Shown here: piece by piece, positions 28,100-38,907 of the stretch
Layout of the letters: each line of letters begins with the position of its first letter
Position numbering within the stretch: the first letter of the stretch is position 1
Assembly (NCBI GenBank): GCA_027186245.1
Contig: CP114481.1
Span: 55,064,569-55,128,568, forward strand
Direction: 5' to 3'
From: Coriaria nepalensis
Taxonomy: Eukaryota; Streptophyta; Magnoliopsida; Cucurbitales; Coriariaceae
Length of the DNA: 64,000 nucleotides
The notes under the pieces: generated by a model
The model's input: only the letters and a program-made list of their open reading frames with translations
What the model was told of the DNA's origin: nothing
Databases searched by the model: none
Made by a program: the position numbers and the translations under genes

Positions 28100-29929
28100 A
28101 AATCCATCGGTGCAATGTATGGAAGTTTTCTTTCATGATGGAGAATGTTTTTTCTTTTTTTTCCTTGATCTGTAAGAATAAAGAGTTCTGAATGCCTTGT
28201 GTTTGAGTGCTTGATTGAAATTGAATTTTGCAGTAATAGCAGGTTTGCTTGATATCATATCAAGCCATAGCTTATATGCAACAACACTGTTTGGACAGAA
28301 GCAAATGGATACATTTCTTTAGCACTGTTGTTACAATTCCTTTGTCCTTTTCTTTGACCTAGCACTTGTAAAAGCATTTTCTAGACTCATTTAATTCATG
28401 ATATTTAGTTCCAAGTAATTTAGCAGCTATATAATTTTTGAGGGGGCCTGAGACTGGGTCCGGACCCACCTGCACCTTAGCCATTAATGTCTCAAGTCAA
28501 TCCTCGTGAAGATTTTAGTCCACATCATGTTTATAGAATAGGGTTGTTAATGGGATTACAAATTTTGAAATTCAGAGTATGGAAGGTGATTTTTATTACT
28601 CAATACCGGAATTAAAGAAAAAAGGGAAATTTAAGCAAAATATTGAATGAAGAACATACTGTTAAGGGAAAAGGAGGGGTGGAGTAGAATCCACATCTGG
28701 GATTTTATGCAAGTTGGTTTAAACTGGAAATTTGAAAGAAGGAAAAAAGACCGGACATATAATCATAATGTGATGATGGAGACACCGCAATGACCACTCC
28801 GGCTCGGCTGTCTGGTCTCTCATTATTGCTGAGATAGCTTTGTCTCAATATCTCTCTACCTTCATCTTCCACTCCAATACAAACTAAAAAGAAATACTGT
28901 ATACATACATGAACCTTCCTCATGTAAAATAAAGCAAAACCTAAATTTACATTTTCAGGAAAATAAAAGTAATAATAAAATAATTTTGTGTGTATTTCCA
29001 TATTTAACGCGCCAAACAAGATCAAGTAAAGTCGAGAGTTGAGGCCACCTCTTTAAAACGATTGGTTAAAGCATCACGTCTTCGGTCCAAACGTGGGCCC
29101 TTCAAGCCTCACGAGGCAGTAGACCCTATGGAGGCAGAAGTGGGCTTCCCCCTTCAGGCTTTGGTGTCCTTATCCCTTTGAATGTTTAATTTGAAAAATT
29201 TAATGAGAATAGAGTAGAGTAGGGGGCGCCCAAATCAAAATCTCATTTCCCTATGGCCTTATACATGTATAGAATAAAGTGGAGGATATTGATTTCGTAC
29301 GATCTTAGCTTTACATGCAGATAAATTGATAGATCCACACAATAATGAGGAGAGACAGAGTGGGCGGGGGGGGGGGGGGGTGTGTGGTGTAGGTGACATT
29401 TAATAATTTGTCTAGTAGTATTGTGCGAATGTTGGAAGCATGGAAGCAAAAGCAATGGCCAAAAATGACGGCAACCCCATTCGCCATTACTCGATCATAT
29501 ACATACATTCACCTCACCTTTCCCCTTCTCTTCTTCTCTCACCCACTAAAGAGCCAAGGAGTGAGAGAGAGGAGACAATACATAAGAAGTTAATGACCTA
29601 AGGCTAAGGTGGTCTTACTTTTACTCCCAGTCCATCAGCATTTTCTAAAGCATTTTACTGCTTCTGGTTTTCTCTTCTTGTTTGGTTGATGGGAAAATTG
29701 GGTTCCTAAATAGGGAAAAGAAAGTTGCTTTCTTTATTTTTTTCCTTCCAAGTAGTTTGCTTTGGCGTTTCGCATAAGGCAGAGGGGCAGAGAGAGCAGA
29801 GCCGAGGAAAAGGTAAAAGGAAAAAGGAGAAGTCTGTACCTCCCCTGTTTTATTATTGTTCCCCCCCGCCCCCCCCCCCCCCCCCCCCGCTTTTTTTTTC
29901 TTCTTGTTATTTAAAATATATATATACAT
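28100..29929. other. Intergenic region and GRF promoter
   Basis: No gene is supported. A 15-base G run at 29366-29380 and an interrupted poly-C tract at 29861-29890 lie in the GRF upstream region. The minus-strand frames at 28705-29508 lack family features. Confidence 0.4.
29861..29890. repeat. Interrupted poly-C tract in the GRF leader
   Basis: Thirty bases of C broken by two G, only 40 bases before the GRF start codon. Confidence 0.85.
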
Positions 29930-31754
29930 ATGATGAAGGCTCATCATGATCATGATGATAATAATAATCCCCATCTCCACCGTCTGTTATCATCAACAGA
30001 AGGTGGCGGTGGTGGGTATAAAAATGGTCCCACATATATCAACAACAGGAGGTCCATGACTATGAACAATAATATATCCGATACTTACCATAAAATTGCT
30101 GCTGCTTCTTCTTCTCCTTCTTCATCCCTTTCTCGCGGTTCAGTGATAAGAAATCTCCAGCCTTTTCACCTCTTTGCTTCTACTACTACTACCACTAGCC
30201 CCTCTGCACCTTTCAATTTCCCAGGTTTTTACATCTCTCTAGTTTCATTTCCTTTCCATTCCAAGCCAATGCAAAGTACAACATTTTTTTTTAAAATATC
30301 ATGTCCGAACGAAAGTCTGATTTTAATAAATAGGAAGAGAGAGAGAATGAAAAAGGCTGTTCTGTCTGAAAGAGTAGTGTAATATTGTCTTTTTTTTTGT
30401 CTTTTTTTTTGTCTTTTTTTTTTTTCCTTTTTTGGGTTCAGAAGATCACAAAATGGTAGTTGCAGAGGCAGCAGCAGCAGCAGCATCTATAGGATATTAT
30501 GCTGCTCCCTTCACCGATGCACAGTGGGAAGAGCTTGAGAGACAAGCAATGATTTACAAGTACATGGTCGCCTCCATTCCTGTCCCTCTCGATCTTCTCT
30601 TCCCTAATCCTTTCCACAATATCAACAACAACAATCCCAGAATTGTCAACCCTTGTAATAATCCCTCTCCCTCCTTTTATTTCTTTATTTATTTTTTCCT
30701 CTTTTCATTTTTCATTCTTTCCCAAGTTTTAAAGTTTGCGCCTTTTACACAACTATCATTGGCGGGCATATGCAGTCGGCGACGGAGGAGGAGTCGGCGG
30801 TTGCGGTGGTGGGTTGAAGCTGAGGTTATCGAACAGTACAGATCCAGAGCCAGGGCGGTGCCGGAGAACAGATGGGAAGAAGTGGAGGTGCTCAAGAGAT
30901 GCGGCGGCGGGTCACAAGTACTGTGAGCGCCATATGCATAGAGGCCGTCCCCGTTCAAGAAAGCCTGTGGAAATTTATCCTAACACTAGAAAAGCGAAAA
31001 CCCGCCATGAGAACCATGTTCTTCCTTCTTGTTCTACTACTACTACTACCATATCTGAACTTAACAGCAACAGCAATAATGGAAGTTCTGATCAATGGCA
31101 AATTTTGGGTTACAATCAAAATCCTCTGTTTCTCAACAAAAGTCCAGCTTTTGACTCCATACCCTCCTCTGTTCCATCTCACAAGGAACATAGGTAACTC
31201 TTTTTTTTTTTTTTGCCAAGCTAGATTCTTGAAAGAAAGTGCTTAAATTGAACTTGATTTACTTTTTGTATAGGAGCTTGGAGTGGTTGACGAATGAAGA
31301 AGACATAAATGAGCCTATTAACCAGATAAGAAATAGAGACTCCGCTTCATTTCTGAACCAAACTCCAAAGGATTATATTGATGCGTGGTCTAAAACAATG
31401 GCAGATGAACAGAGCTCTATTTCATTGACTCTTTCAATGGGTGATCATGCCATGGTTCATCATATTCATATGGGCTTAAACTTAAGCCCAGTTGAATCTA
31501 TAAAAGAACATAATCATCATGATCAATATCTCGAAGGTGTTGGTGGTAACAAATCCCTGATATCGAGTTGGGCCAGTCCGTCTTCTTGGGCTGCATCTTC
31601 CACACCGGGCGGGCCATTGGCTGAGGCCTTAAGACCCAGTTCCACTGCTGCCAGCGGGGATTTGAGTAGCCCGCCCATAACAGCGATTTCTTCACCGTCT
31701 GCGGTTCTTCAGAAAACAGTTGCTTCTGTTTCGGATAGTGGTGGGAGCAAGTAG
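29930..31754 (+). CDS. GRF7: Growth-regulating factor transcription factor (GRF7/8 type)
   Basis: Plant-specific transcription factor that works with GIF co-activators to promote cell proliferation in leaves and other organs. Four exons join in phase (29930-30224, 30442-30654, 30776-31193, 31274-31754) to give 468 aa. The N-terminus is His, Asn and Ser-rich. The QLQ domain (GIF binding) is at about 121-155, with [20 protein letters not shown]. The WRC domain is at about 192-235, with [29 protein letters not shown] and its C3H zinc-binding pattern. The C-terminus has LTLSMG, MGLNLSP and [12 protein letters not shown], the last being a motif I associate with the GRF7/GRF8 subgroup. A miR396 target site overlaps the end of the WRC coding region. 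Next to an RRM gene, the position agrees with my memory of Arabidopsis GRF7 (At5g53660). The first of two adjacent ATGs is used. Confidence 0.93.
30952..30972 (+). promoter_or_regulatory. miR396 target site in GRF mRNA
   Basis: The 21 bases run CGTTCAAGAAAG then CCTGTGGAA. They pair with miR396 with a single bulged base, exactly the conserved site known in plant GRF transcripts, and encode the RSRKPVE stretch at the end of the WRC domain. Post-transcriptional cleavage by miR396 is therefore expected. Confidence 0.95.
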
Positions 31755-32347
31755 TAGCAGTCCTTCATTGGCCAGTTCACGTGCTAATAAACAGAGTGCT
31801 CTGCTGCACTTCTGTGGTTGAATCAGGGAAGTCAAAAGCAATTTCTTTAGCTTGAAGAGTAGACTGATATTCATGTTCTAATGCTTTGGGTTGTCTTTTT
31901 TGGATTGGTACTTTTTTCTTTTTGTTTGATTTTTGTTGTTTTGAAGTTGTTTTCTAGCAGTTGGTTAAAAACAAGGATTTGTTCTGAATTTGGTATTTTG
32001 CTTGTGTTTTTCTTACAACCAAAGTTTAATTTTGTTTCAAAACTGAGTAGCAAGGGGGCTTTATGCTCAAATGATCTAATTCGGTTGACGACTTTAACGT
32101 TCCACAAGAGAATACTTCACTTCAGGTCCAGATTCAAGGATTCTCGAACTGCACACATTAATTTATTACATTACAAGCCTCCGCGAATCTTACTTAAAGC
32201 AAAAGCTAAAGTAAATATGTAATGCAAAAAGAATAAAACATTCTGATTTCCTTTTGGTTCTGCTTTTGTTCTTTTTCAATTTCATTCTCTGACTGTCATG
32301 GATCACTTACCTTGATCACCACCTCTTAACATCACTACTATTAGAAT
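31755..32347. other. GRF 3' UTR and intergenic
   Basis: The GRF 3' UTR lies here. A T-rich open frame at 31881-32222 shows no family features. No gene is supported. Confidence 0.45.
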
Positions 32348-33236
32348 TCAACTTGAAAGAACTTCAGCAACCGGAAATGAAAGCCGCTTCTTGACCGAAC
32401 CAGTATTACCACCGTGCGCCATACTTGTACTAATTGGCCTCTGCTTTGGTGCACTCTGGGACCGGAACCTGACCAAGGCCGATGCTGTGGCAGCCATGTA
32501 GTTGGGCTAGCGGACCAGACGCGGAGATTCCTTGCTCTAACTGGTGATGGGGTTGAAGTGTAATAATAACAATGGGTAGGAGATTGATCAATATGGAATG
32601 GATGGGGTTTCTGGTCATATAGGTTGGTAGAAAGAATCAGGAGAGTACGGCTGAGATGTATCAATTTCGACTGTTTTTACGGGGTGGTCTGAATATCTTT
32701 GATCAAGCTCACATGAAAATCTTCCTCCTTTTATAATTTTCTCCCATTGATTCTTGCTACACTCCCTTCCATCATCCCATATCTAATGTTCAAAATTTCG
32801 TATAGAATTAAAAAAGAAAAAAAAAAAAAAAGCAGAAAAATAAGTTTGAAGAAATAAGGATGAAGTTTTAACCTGGCGAGAGAAGGCAGAAGCAAGGGCA
32901 TTTTTTTCACGTTTGGAATCAACTGTTTTCTGGAGTGATATTATTGCATTCTTCCGAACTGGAGTTGGTGAAGGACTCTGGTTTGAACTCTAAGCAGAGG
33001 TTGAATGCAATGGAGAAGTCATCTCTGCTCTCTTTCTCACGTTGTGACCTCCCACCATGGCCTGTAGCTTTACTATTCCTTTCTACGCTTTAAGAGCTCT
33101 CCTTGCCTAATTGAATTATAATAAAAATTAACAAAGCTTAATCTAGAGGCTGGATTTAATTTAATATTAATCTGTTCATTACAGAATTTAGTACTACCAG
33201 ATATCCTCTGAAAGCGGCTTGAATGACTATAGCTGC
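32348..33236 (-). pseudogene. Decayed IQD (IQ67-domain calmodulin-binding) gene
   Basis: IQD proteins bind calmodulin and microtubules. Pieces of one are readable in order on the minus strand but in several frames. Exon end 33236-33198 reads AAIVIQAAFRGYL followed by a GT donor. After an intron, 33106 onward reads ARRALKA-stop-KGIVKLQAMVGGHNV, the rest of the IQ67 motif; a TAG at 33085-33083 replaces a conserved Leu. One extra T near 33028 shifts frame into LHCIQPLLRVQTRVL. Later come ALASAFSRQ (exon end 32873), then 32782 onward with HPVKTVEIDTSQPYS, a TGA at 32617-32615, a shift to [16 protein letters not shown], and another shift to [20 protein letters not shown] and KKRLSFPV, stopping at 32350-32348. 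The intron between IQ codons 16 and 17 is where real IQD genes have it, so this was a genuine gene copy, not a retrocopy. The N-terminal exon beyond an open stretch to about 33310 was not found. Confidence 0.88.
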
Positions 33237-33613
33237 AGATGAGTAACAGTAGTAGTAGTAGTAGTCGTATTGGTGTTCTTCTTGATCTTGAAAATAATTA
33301 TGTTTGATTTGATCAAGTAAGTGCAATCTGAGGAGACATGAAGGCTGGAAAGTGTGTACAAAGTAGAAGGAACAACCAGAGAGGCGAGACTAATTAATTG
33401 GAAATTTAGTCATGGAATTAATTAATTACTTTCCGTAATTAATTTAGCTGATTGATTTTTTCTAATAATATTCCGTACATATCCAAACTGCCTTTTCTTC
33501 TCCCACCCACCACCTCTGTCACTGTTGTCCCTCCAGTCCTGCTGGGTGTTTTTCTGTTACCATTCTTATCAAACCATCTTCAGACAGAATCTACAAGCCA
33601 CGAGTCAGAGATC
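33237..33613. other. Intergenic between the IQD remnant and RRM gene
   Basis: The first 75 bases on the left may still be decayed IQD exon, since the frame stays open there. The remainder is the RRM promoter and leader. A (TAG)n trinucleotide run is near 33249-33264. Confidence 0.4.
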
Positions 33614-34684
33614 ATGTACGGTGCAAAAAATGAATCTCAGTTTAACGACACGACAACAACATATTCTAAGATCTCTGTCGGAGGGTTAGCTTGGAAAACT
33701 CATAGGGACAGCTTGCAGACTTGTTTCCAACAGTTCCGGGAGATTCTAGAAGGTGTCGTGATCGTCATTGGAAGATCGGGAAGATCAAAGGGCTATGGTT
33801 TTGTAAGTGCTCTTCTTTCTTCTTAATGTTTTGTTATAAGTTGATCATTTTTCTTGTTTCACATATATATATACATATAAAACAGGTAACGTTCAAGGAT
33901 TCGGATTCAGCAATGAAAGCTTATCAGAATCCGTATCCTGTAATCGATGGAAGGAGAGCAAATTGTGATGTTGCTGCTTTTGGTGCACAACGATCACCCA
34001 CGCCTCCTCATCAACGATATGGTGCATTCATGTATCATACTTTGATTTGCAATCTGTTTATAGGATGATCCTTTGTTTTTATTGAACAAGATAGTTAAAT
34101 CTTTTTGCTGGAAATGAGAGGCTGATGAGACCAGTAATCATAGGATTGTTATCATCTCCATTTTACAGTACTACTGCCTCTTCATACAATTACACTCAAC
34201 CACAGTATCCATATCCGGTTTTTCAGTCGCCTTACGGGTAAAGATTCGAATCCATGAGTAGCATTTTTAATTATTCATTAACAGTCCTTGATTAATCTTC
34301 TCTACTAAAACATTCAGATTCCCAAGTACGTATCATGAAGATATTTTTTCAATGGTTAGTTCTTATTTCCTTCTTTTATTACCAGCACATACATATCTAT
34401 CATACATACAGAGGTGAAATAAACTTTAATAGTTTGTGTAAATGCAGAACTATTACAATGCATATGCCGTGCAAGTACCGTATTTTCCGGGGGTACACCA
34501 TCATTATGTCTCGATCTCCGGGAATGTACTCCAAATTACTTCAGTACCCTTACATGCAATACCAGAACCTCAAACATGGGAGCTTACCATTCCCCCCTTC
34601 ACCTTCAACATCAATGGATGCCTCCGGTTGAGTATACTGTTTCAGAAAATGATGATGATACAATTTCTTTCACTCTTAATCTGA
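33614..34684 (+). CDS. RRM RNA-binding protein, 3' end apparently frameshifted
   Basis: Single-RRM protein of the plant RBM24/38-like (ARP1) group, which bind mRNA. Exons 33614-33802, 33886-34031, 34169-34237, 34318-34354 and 34448-34684 join in phase; read straight through, the product is about 225 aa. The RRM covers roughly residues 18-95: RNP2 is KISVGGLAW and RNP1 is SKGYGFVTF split by intron 1, then IDGRRANCDVAAFGAQR. The tail is Tyr, Pro and Gln-rich. In the last exon the frame reads NYYNAYAVQVPYFPG and then loses family character after about 34515, while the +1 frame there reads SKLLQYPYMQYQ, typical of this family's tail, and stops at 34631. A single-base indel or sequencing error near 34505-34520 is likely. 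The exon 2 donor (34032) is my best fit; others are possible. Its position beside the GRF matches small RRM genes At5g53680/At5g53720 as remembered. Confidence 0.7.
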
Positions 34685-35643
34685 CGCAATTCAGTATCTG
34701 TGTATGCAGATGTAGGAGATGGAGGATTAAGCAAAGAAGATGAAGCAATTTGTGTAGTGGGCGAAGGATAAAATATTTAGTGTCCCACTGCATTGCAGAG
34801 AGTGGACCTTACACTTATTCGATTAGCTTTGCATCGACATACGTTGTATTTTGTGTGTGTCGGAACTCAGTTTCTGTTCATTTATAGTTTGTGCAATCCC
34901 AGTATGCTCATTGACATGCAGCTTCACAGAAGACCTGTTCTAATCTCTGTTCACAAATATTGTTGTTCTTTTTGTATGTTTACTCTTGTTCACAAACGGC
35001 TGCAAGGCGGAAGACGGGGTGGGCAAAAAGGGTCATAATCCCACCCTAAACTTTGTTAAAATTTATTTTTTAACCTTAAAAATATTAAATTTTTATAAAT
35101 GAATCAATACTTAATTTTTTTTATTAAAAATATACTTTTACCCACCCAATTTTTATATAATACATTTTACCCCAACAATCTTTGTCAGGCTCTGCCATGC
35201 CCCTGGCCGCTTGCAAATCCGTGCAATATATGATACTCTATGAATCGTGGAAATGAAAAAACAGAGTAATTGTGAAGATATCACATAAGTCTTCTTTAAA
35301 GCTTCTCAAGATGATCATGATATCTCTCCACATAATAACATCCAACATAAATTAAAATAAACATTGTTTTTCAGAGCCTCAAAATCCCAGCACATCTCTA
35401 CAAACTAAAAACCGCGAGATCTCTCATCAATTAAACATCGGACCATTTCGGGTATAATATAGAATACCCCAGGCAGCAATGCATACGGATGGAAACATAA
35501 ATATGTAGAAAGGCCACAAAAGTTACCTTCAAAAGAAAGAGAGAAAAAACAGAGACATCTCCGTACCTATGAACGTATCCGTAAATATATATCTATAGGC
35601 AAGTAAATTAGTCCTGGAAACATGTGGCGAGGATGACAATGAC
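34685..35643. other. Convergent intergenic region, RRM to CID gene
   Basis: Holds the two 3' UTRs and AT-rich DNA (35040-35180). No gene is seen. Confidence 0.45.
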
Positions 35644-38600
35644 TCAGAGCAGTTGGGGGCGAGGAGAGCGGGGCCGGACTGGAGTCTTTGATGGGCTTAC
35701 CCTGCTTATATAATAAAATATCGACCAAATTATGTTAAGAAAGAAGAAGAGGAAATTGTTTAGAGTCAAAAGGAGGATAGAATCAAGCACCTTATGGGTA
35801 AGGAACCTAGAACCACACCACTGCAGTTTAGAGCAGCAATTGCACTTTCAGCCTGCAATTTCAAGGATTCTGATTGTTACTCAGAAGCACAAGAGCAGGT
35901 AGATAGTTCTTTTGGAAATCGTTAACAATACATCTACATCTATCATTCAATTCGAAGTACTACACCTTCAATAAACTAAACAACTAGCAAACAAAAGGTG
36001 ATGCAAGAATAAATTTCAGGTAATCATTATCTCATGGATAGGGAAAGTAAAGGTCCTTTGTTTGGAATGCCTTATCTCTCAAATGATTCTAGAACTTGGA
36101 TTTCCTAGTTAGAAAACCTAACAAGCTTTCAAGGAATCTAGTAAAAAAAAAAAGAAAGTTATGGATTTGTTAATTCGTAATTAATGGTGAGAAGTGAATA
36201 TCATAGGAAACGATTTGGTAGCTAGTTTTCAAGAGAACATCTCAAAGAAAGATTTGAGAGAAAGTACATAATAAGAAGAATAGGAGCGTCAAATTGTGGT
36301 GATAAATTGATGAGTTCAAAAATTTCTTTCCCTAAAAGACTTTATAGAGGAAGACAAAAATAAGCCAGCTAGATATTCTCTCCCTAAGCGATGTGAGATG
36401 AATTCAAACACTCTCCTCACTTGTGAGCTGGTTATTCTGAAGGCCGAACAAGTGACACATTGGTTGAGGGGCACTTGCCAATGGAGTGTGGACATATCCA
36501 CTTAGGGTCTAGCTCTAAGACCACGATAAGTTGATGAGTTCAATAGTTTCTTCCCCTAAAAGACCTCGTAGAGGAAAATAAAATTCTTGACTTATAAACT
36601 AACTAAAAATTTCTTCCTAAGCGATGTGCAACGAATTTCAACATGTGGGACCATGATCTAAGGAAAATCATTAGCAGAAGTGGAAGAGAGCTAGAAATGA
36701 GACGACGAACAAAGTGAATAAATAGATGATATCATAACCGAAAACACGTACTTATATTGAAAGCGCAGCAGTGTTTGGTCTAAGCTGTCCAGCAGTTAAA
36801 AAAATCACACTAAGTATCTATAGTTATATGATCAAACCACATTTTTCACAAACTATTTATTATACAGAAGCAGCTTATAAGAGAAAATAATGGAAGAAAA
36901 GCAGCAAAACTTAGATACACAAACATTTTGATAAGAAATTACTTGTTTACTGCACATATACTTAAACCCATAAAATCAGTTTTTCAAATACACCAGAACT
37001 CAGTAAAATAAAAGAGGTTGATAACAAGACTTCCCTAAGTCATGGATAGAACTTTCCTTAATACATATATAAATATGCAAGTTAGATGCTTCAAAAGCAA
37101 CTGGGAAATTAGCAACAAGTTTAAAGGTCCTATAAACATTAGAAAGCACAGATCAAAGATAGAAAAAAGTACCATCGTGAACTCAACAAAAGCAATCCGA
37201 GTGGAGTGATGGTAGTCTCCAAGTAGCCTGAGGCGTTGAACCTACACATGGAAAGTTCAGTGCCACAGAAAAAGAGGTGCAGGAATTTAAAAACCAATCC
37301 AAACAACATCCGTCTGTCCAGACAAGAAATTACAAACCTCTCCACAGAGTGATTCAAAAAAGAGCTTGACATCTGCTTGAGTAACCTAATATGGAATTTT
37401 AAAAAAGCAAAAAGAAGCTAAGTAACTCAAAATGAAATCAAACAATACACAGTTCCAAAAAAAATCTCATTTTCAATGTTACCTTCTTGTCAATATTTGT
37501 ACAATATATAGTTCTCGAGCACATCTCTCGTTCATCTGCGGACTGAATTAAAAAACAATTAGAAAGCCAAGCACAAAAGCAAACTCAGAACAAACGTATT
37601 ACTGAATTTTCATGTATAGAGTCCTTACCCTAGGCAGAAACTGTGGATCAACAGGTGCAATTGCAGTTTTTGAAGGCAGCACTCTAACCGGGTAATAACC
37701 GAGCATGGTCCCTGAAAGATTTAGAGCCGCCCTCGCACCGTCTGAAAAACATTCATAATCCAATATAACAAATAAGTCATTAAAAAAAAATATGAAAGCC
37801 CATAACATTAAGCTTTTGTATATACCTTCATCAGTAAACTCCACAAAGGCAAAATGGAGAATGGAATTTGGATCACCGCATACACGACAATCAACAACCT
37901 TAAAGAAGAAGAAGAAGACTCAGAATCATTAATCATAATCCAACCATTATTCGAGATTGAAAAAGTAAGCAGAAGAAAACTAGGTAATTAATTAACTATT
38001 ACCTGCCCACAGTTTAGGAAGAGAGCAGCAAGTTGTTCTTCAGTGACCTATATAGAAAAGAACAGAGGGAAAAACCGATTATTATCCTGGGTCCAATCAA
38101 AATAAGAACTAAGAACGATATAAACTATTTGTCATTACCTGCTGATCAATGTCAGATACATAGACAGTCCTCCTAGTCATCTCTTCCCTTTGAGCTGCAC
38201 TCATCTTATAATTCATCCTCCTCCTCCCTGGACTATATCCATTCTTCTTCTAAACCAAAAGTGCAAAAGAAAATAAAATAATTTCCTAAAAAATCAAGCA
38301 ACACCCAAAGTAAGAAAAGGAAAGAACTAATACATACCCTTCGATAAGTGTTTCCATTAGCATTTCCAGAATTAGGTTGCAGTACAAAATTGTTAGTAAA
38401 GCCAAAGCCACCAGCTCCAAAGAAGCCATGGTGGTTTTTGACAAGGGAAGGAGGAACAAATTCCTCTGCCATGGGATTCAAGTTAGACAAGAGCTCAGCC
38501 AAATCTCTCATATCCCTCTTGAAGCTTTCTTCCCCATCATGATCAGTCGTCCCATTAGTATTATTATGAATAGAAGACCTCTGATTAATGCCTTCATACC

Positions 38601-38907
38601 CTCCTCCTCCACCATTAGAGACCCCTTTGACTCCATTTGCTTCAAACCCATTTTGAATCTCACCCATCTGATTAGCCTCGTAATTTCCAGTGGGCCCACT
38701 CTCTGCGGTCTTCTCTTGCGGATGATTTTTCTGATCATCACCTCCGTTTGACTGAGAGTCGGGCTCTACACTGGAAATGGAAGAATCGTATCTGGGTTTT
38801 TGCTTTTCAGGCTCGTTAGGTGGATTAGACTGAGGTGAAACGACGGAATCGTCCAAACTTTGACTCGATGAGCCGATTTTGACCCCATCATTCTCCGCCA
38901 CCGCCAT
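35644..38907 (-). CDS. CID13: PABC-interacting protein with PAM2 motif and two RRMs (CID9-13 type)
   Basis: CTC-interacting domain protein: the PAM2 motif binds the MLLE domain of poly(A)-binding protein, and the two RRMs bind RNA. Ten minus-strand exons join in phase: 38907-38338, 38249-38139, 38047-38003, 37898-37826, 37741-37629, 37542-37483, 37385-37338, 37241-37173, 35852-35791 and 35701-35644, giving 402 aa. The N-terminal 130 residues are acidic and low-complexity. The PAM2 motif SNLNPMAEEFVPPS is at about 146-159. A basic GYSPGRRRMN nuclear-type signal precedes RRM1 (RTVYVSDIDQQ, HFAFVEFTDE) and RRM2 (RTIYCTNIDKK, RIAFVEFTM), each closing with LPSKTAIAPV- or SPSKTPVRP-like text as in CID8-13. 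Intron 8 is 1,320 bases and contains a tandem duplication. An upstream Met at 38922 is possible. CID13 is suggested by remembered synteny only; CID9-12 cannot be excluded. Confidence 0.9.
36300..36650. repeat. Degenerate tandem duplication inside CID intron 8
   Basis: Two copies about 226 bases apart start near 36303 and 36529. Both contain TTGATGAGTTCAA, then CCCTAAAAGAC, TAGAGGAA and later CCTAAGCGATGTG in the same order. Divergence is moderate. Between them lies GC-richer DNA with TCTAGCTCTAAGACCAC. It could be a fragment of a dispersed element, but no terminal repeats were found. Confidence 0.7.

Noticed and set aside
29930..30382. Stand-alone 150-aa gene
   Set aside because: It is GRF exon 1 reading into intron 1; a good donor at 30225 joins in phase to the QLQ exon.
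32341..32664. 107-aa minus-strand frame read as one gene
   Set aside because: Only part of it is meaningful ([16 protein letters not shown]); the rest is a shifted frame of the IQD remnant tail.
34220..34260. tRNA-like GATTCGAATCC word
   Set aside because: No cloverleaf or acceptor stem around it; it lies across an RRM exon-intron boundary.
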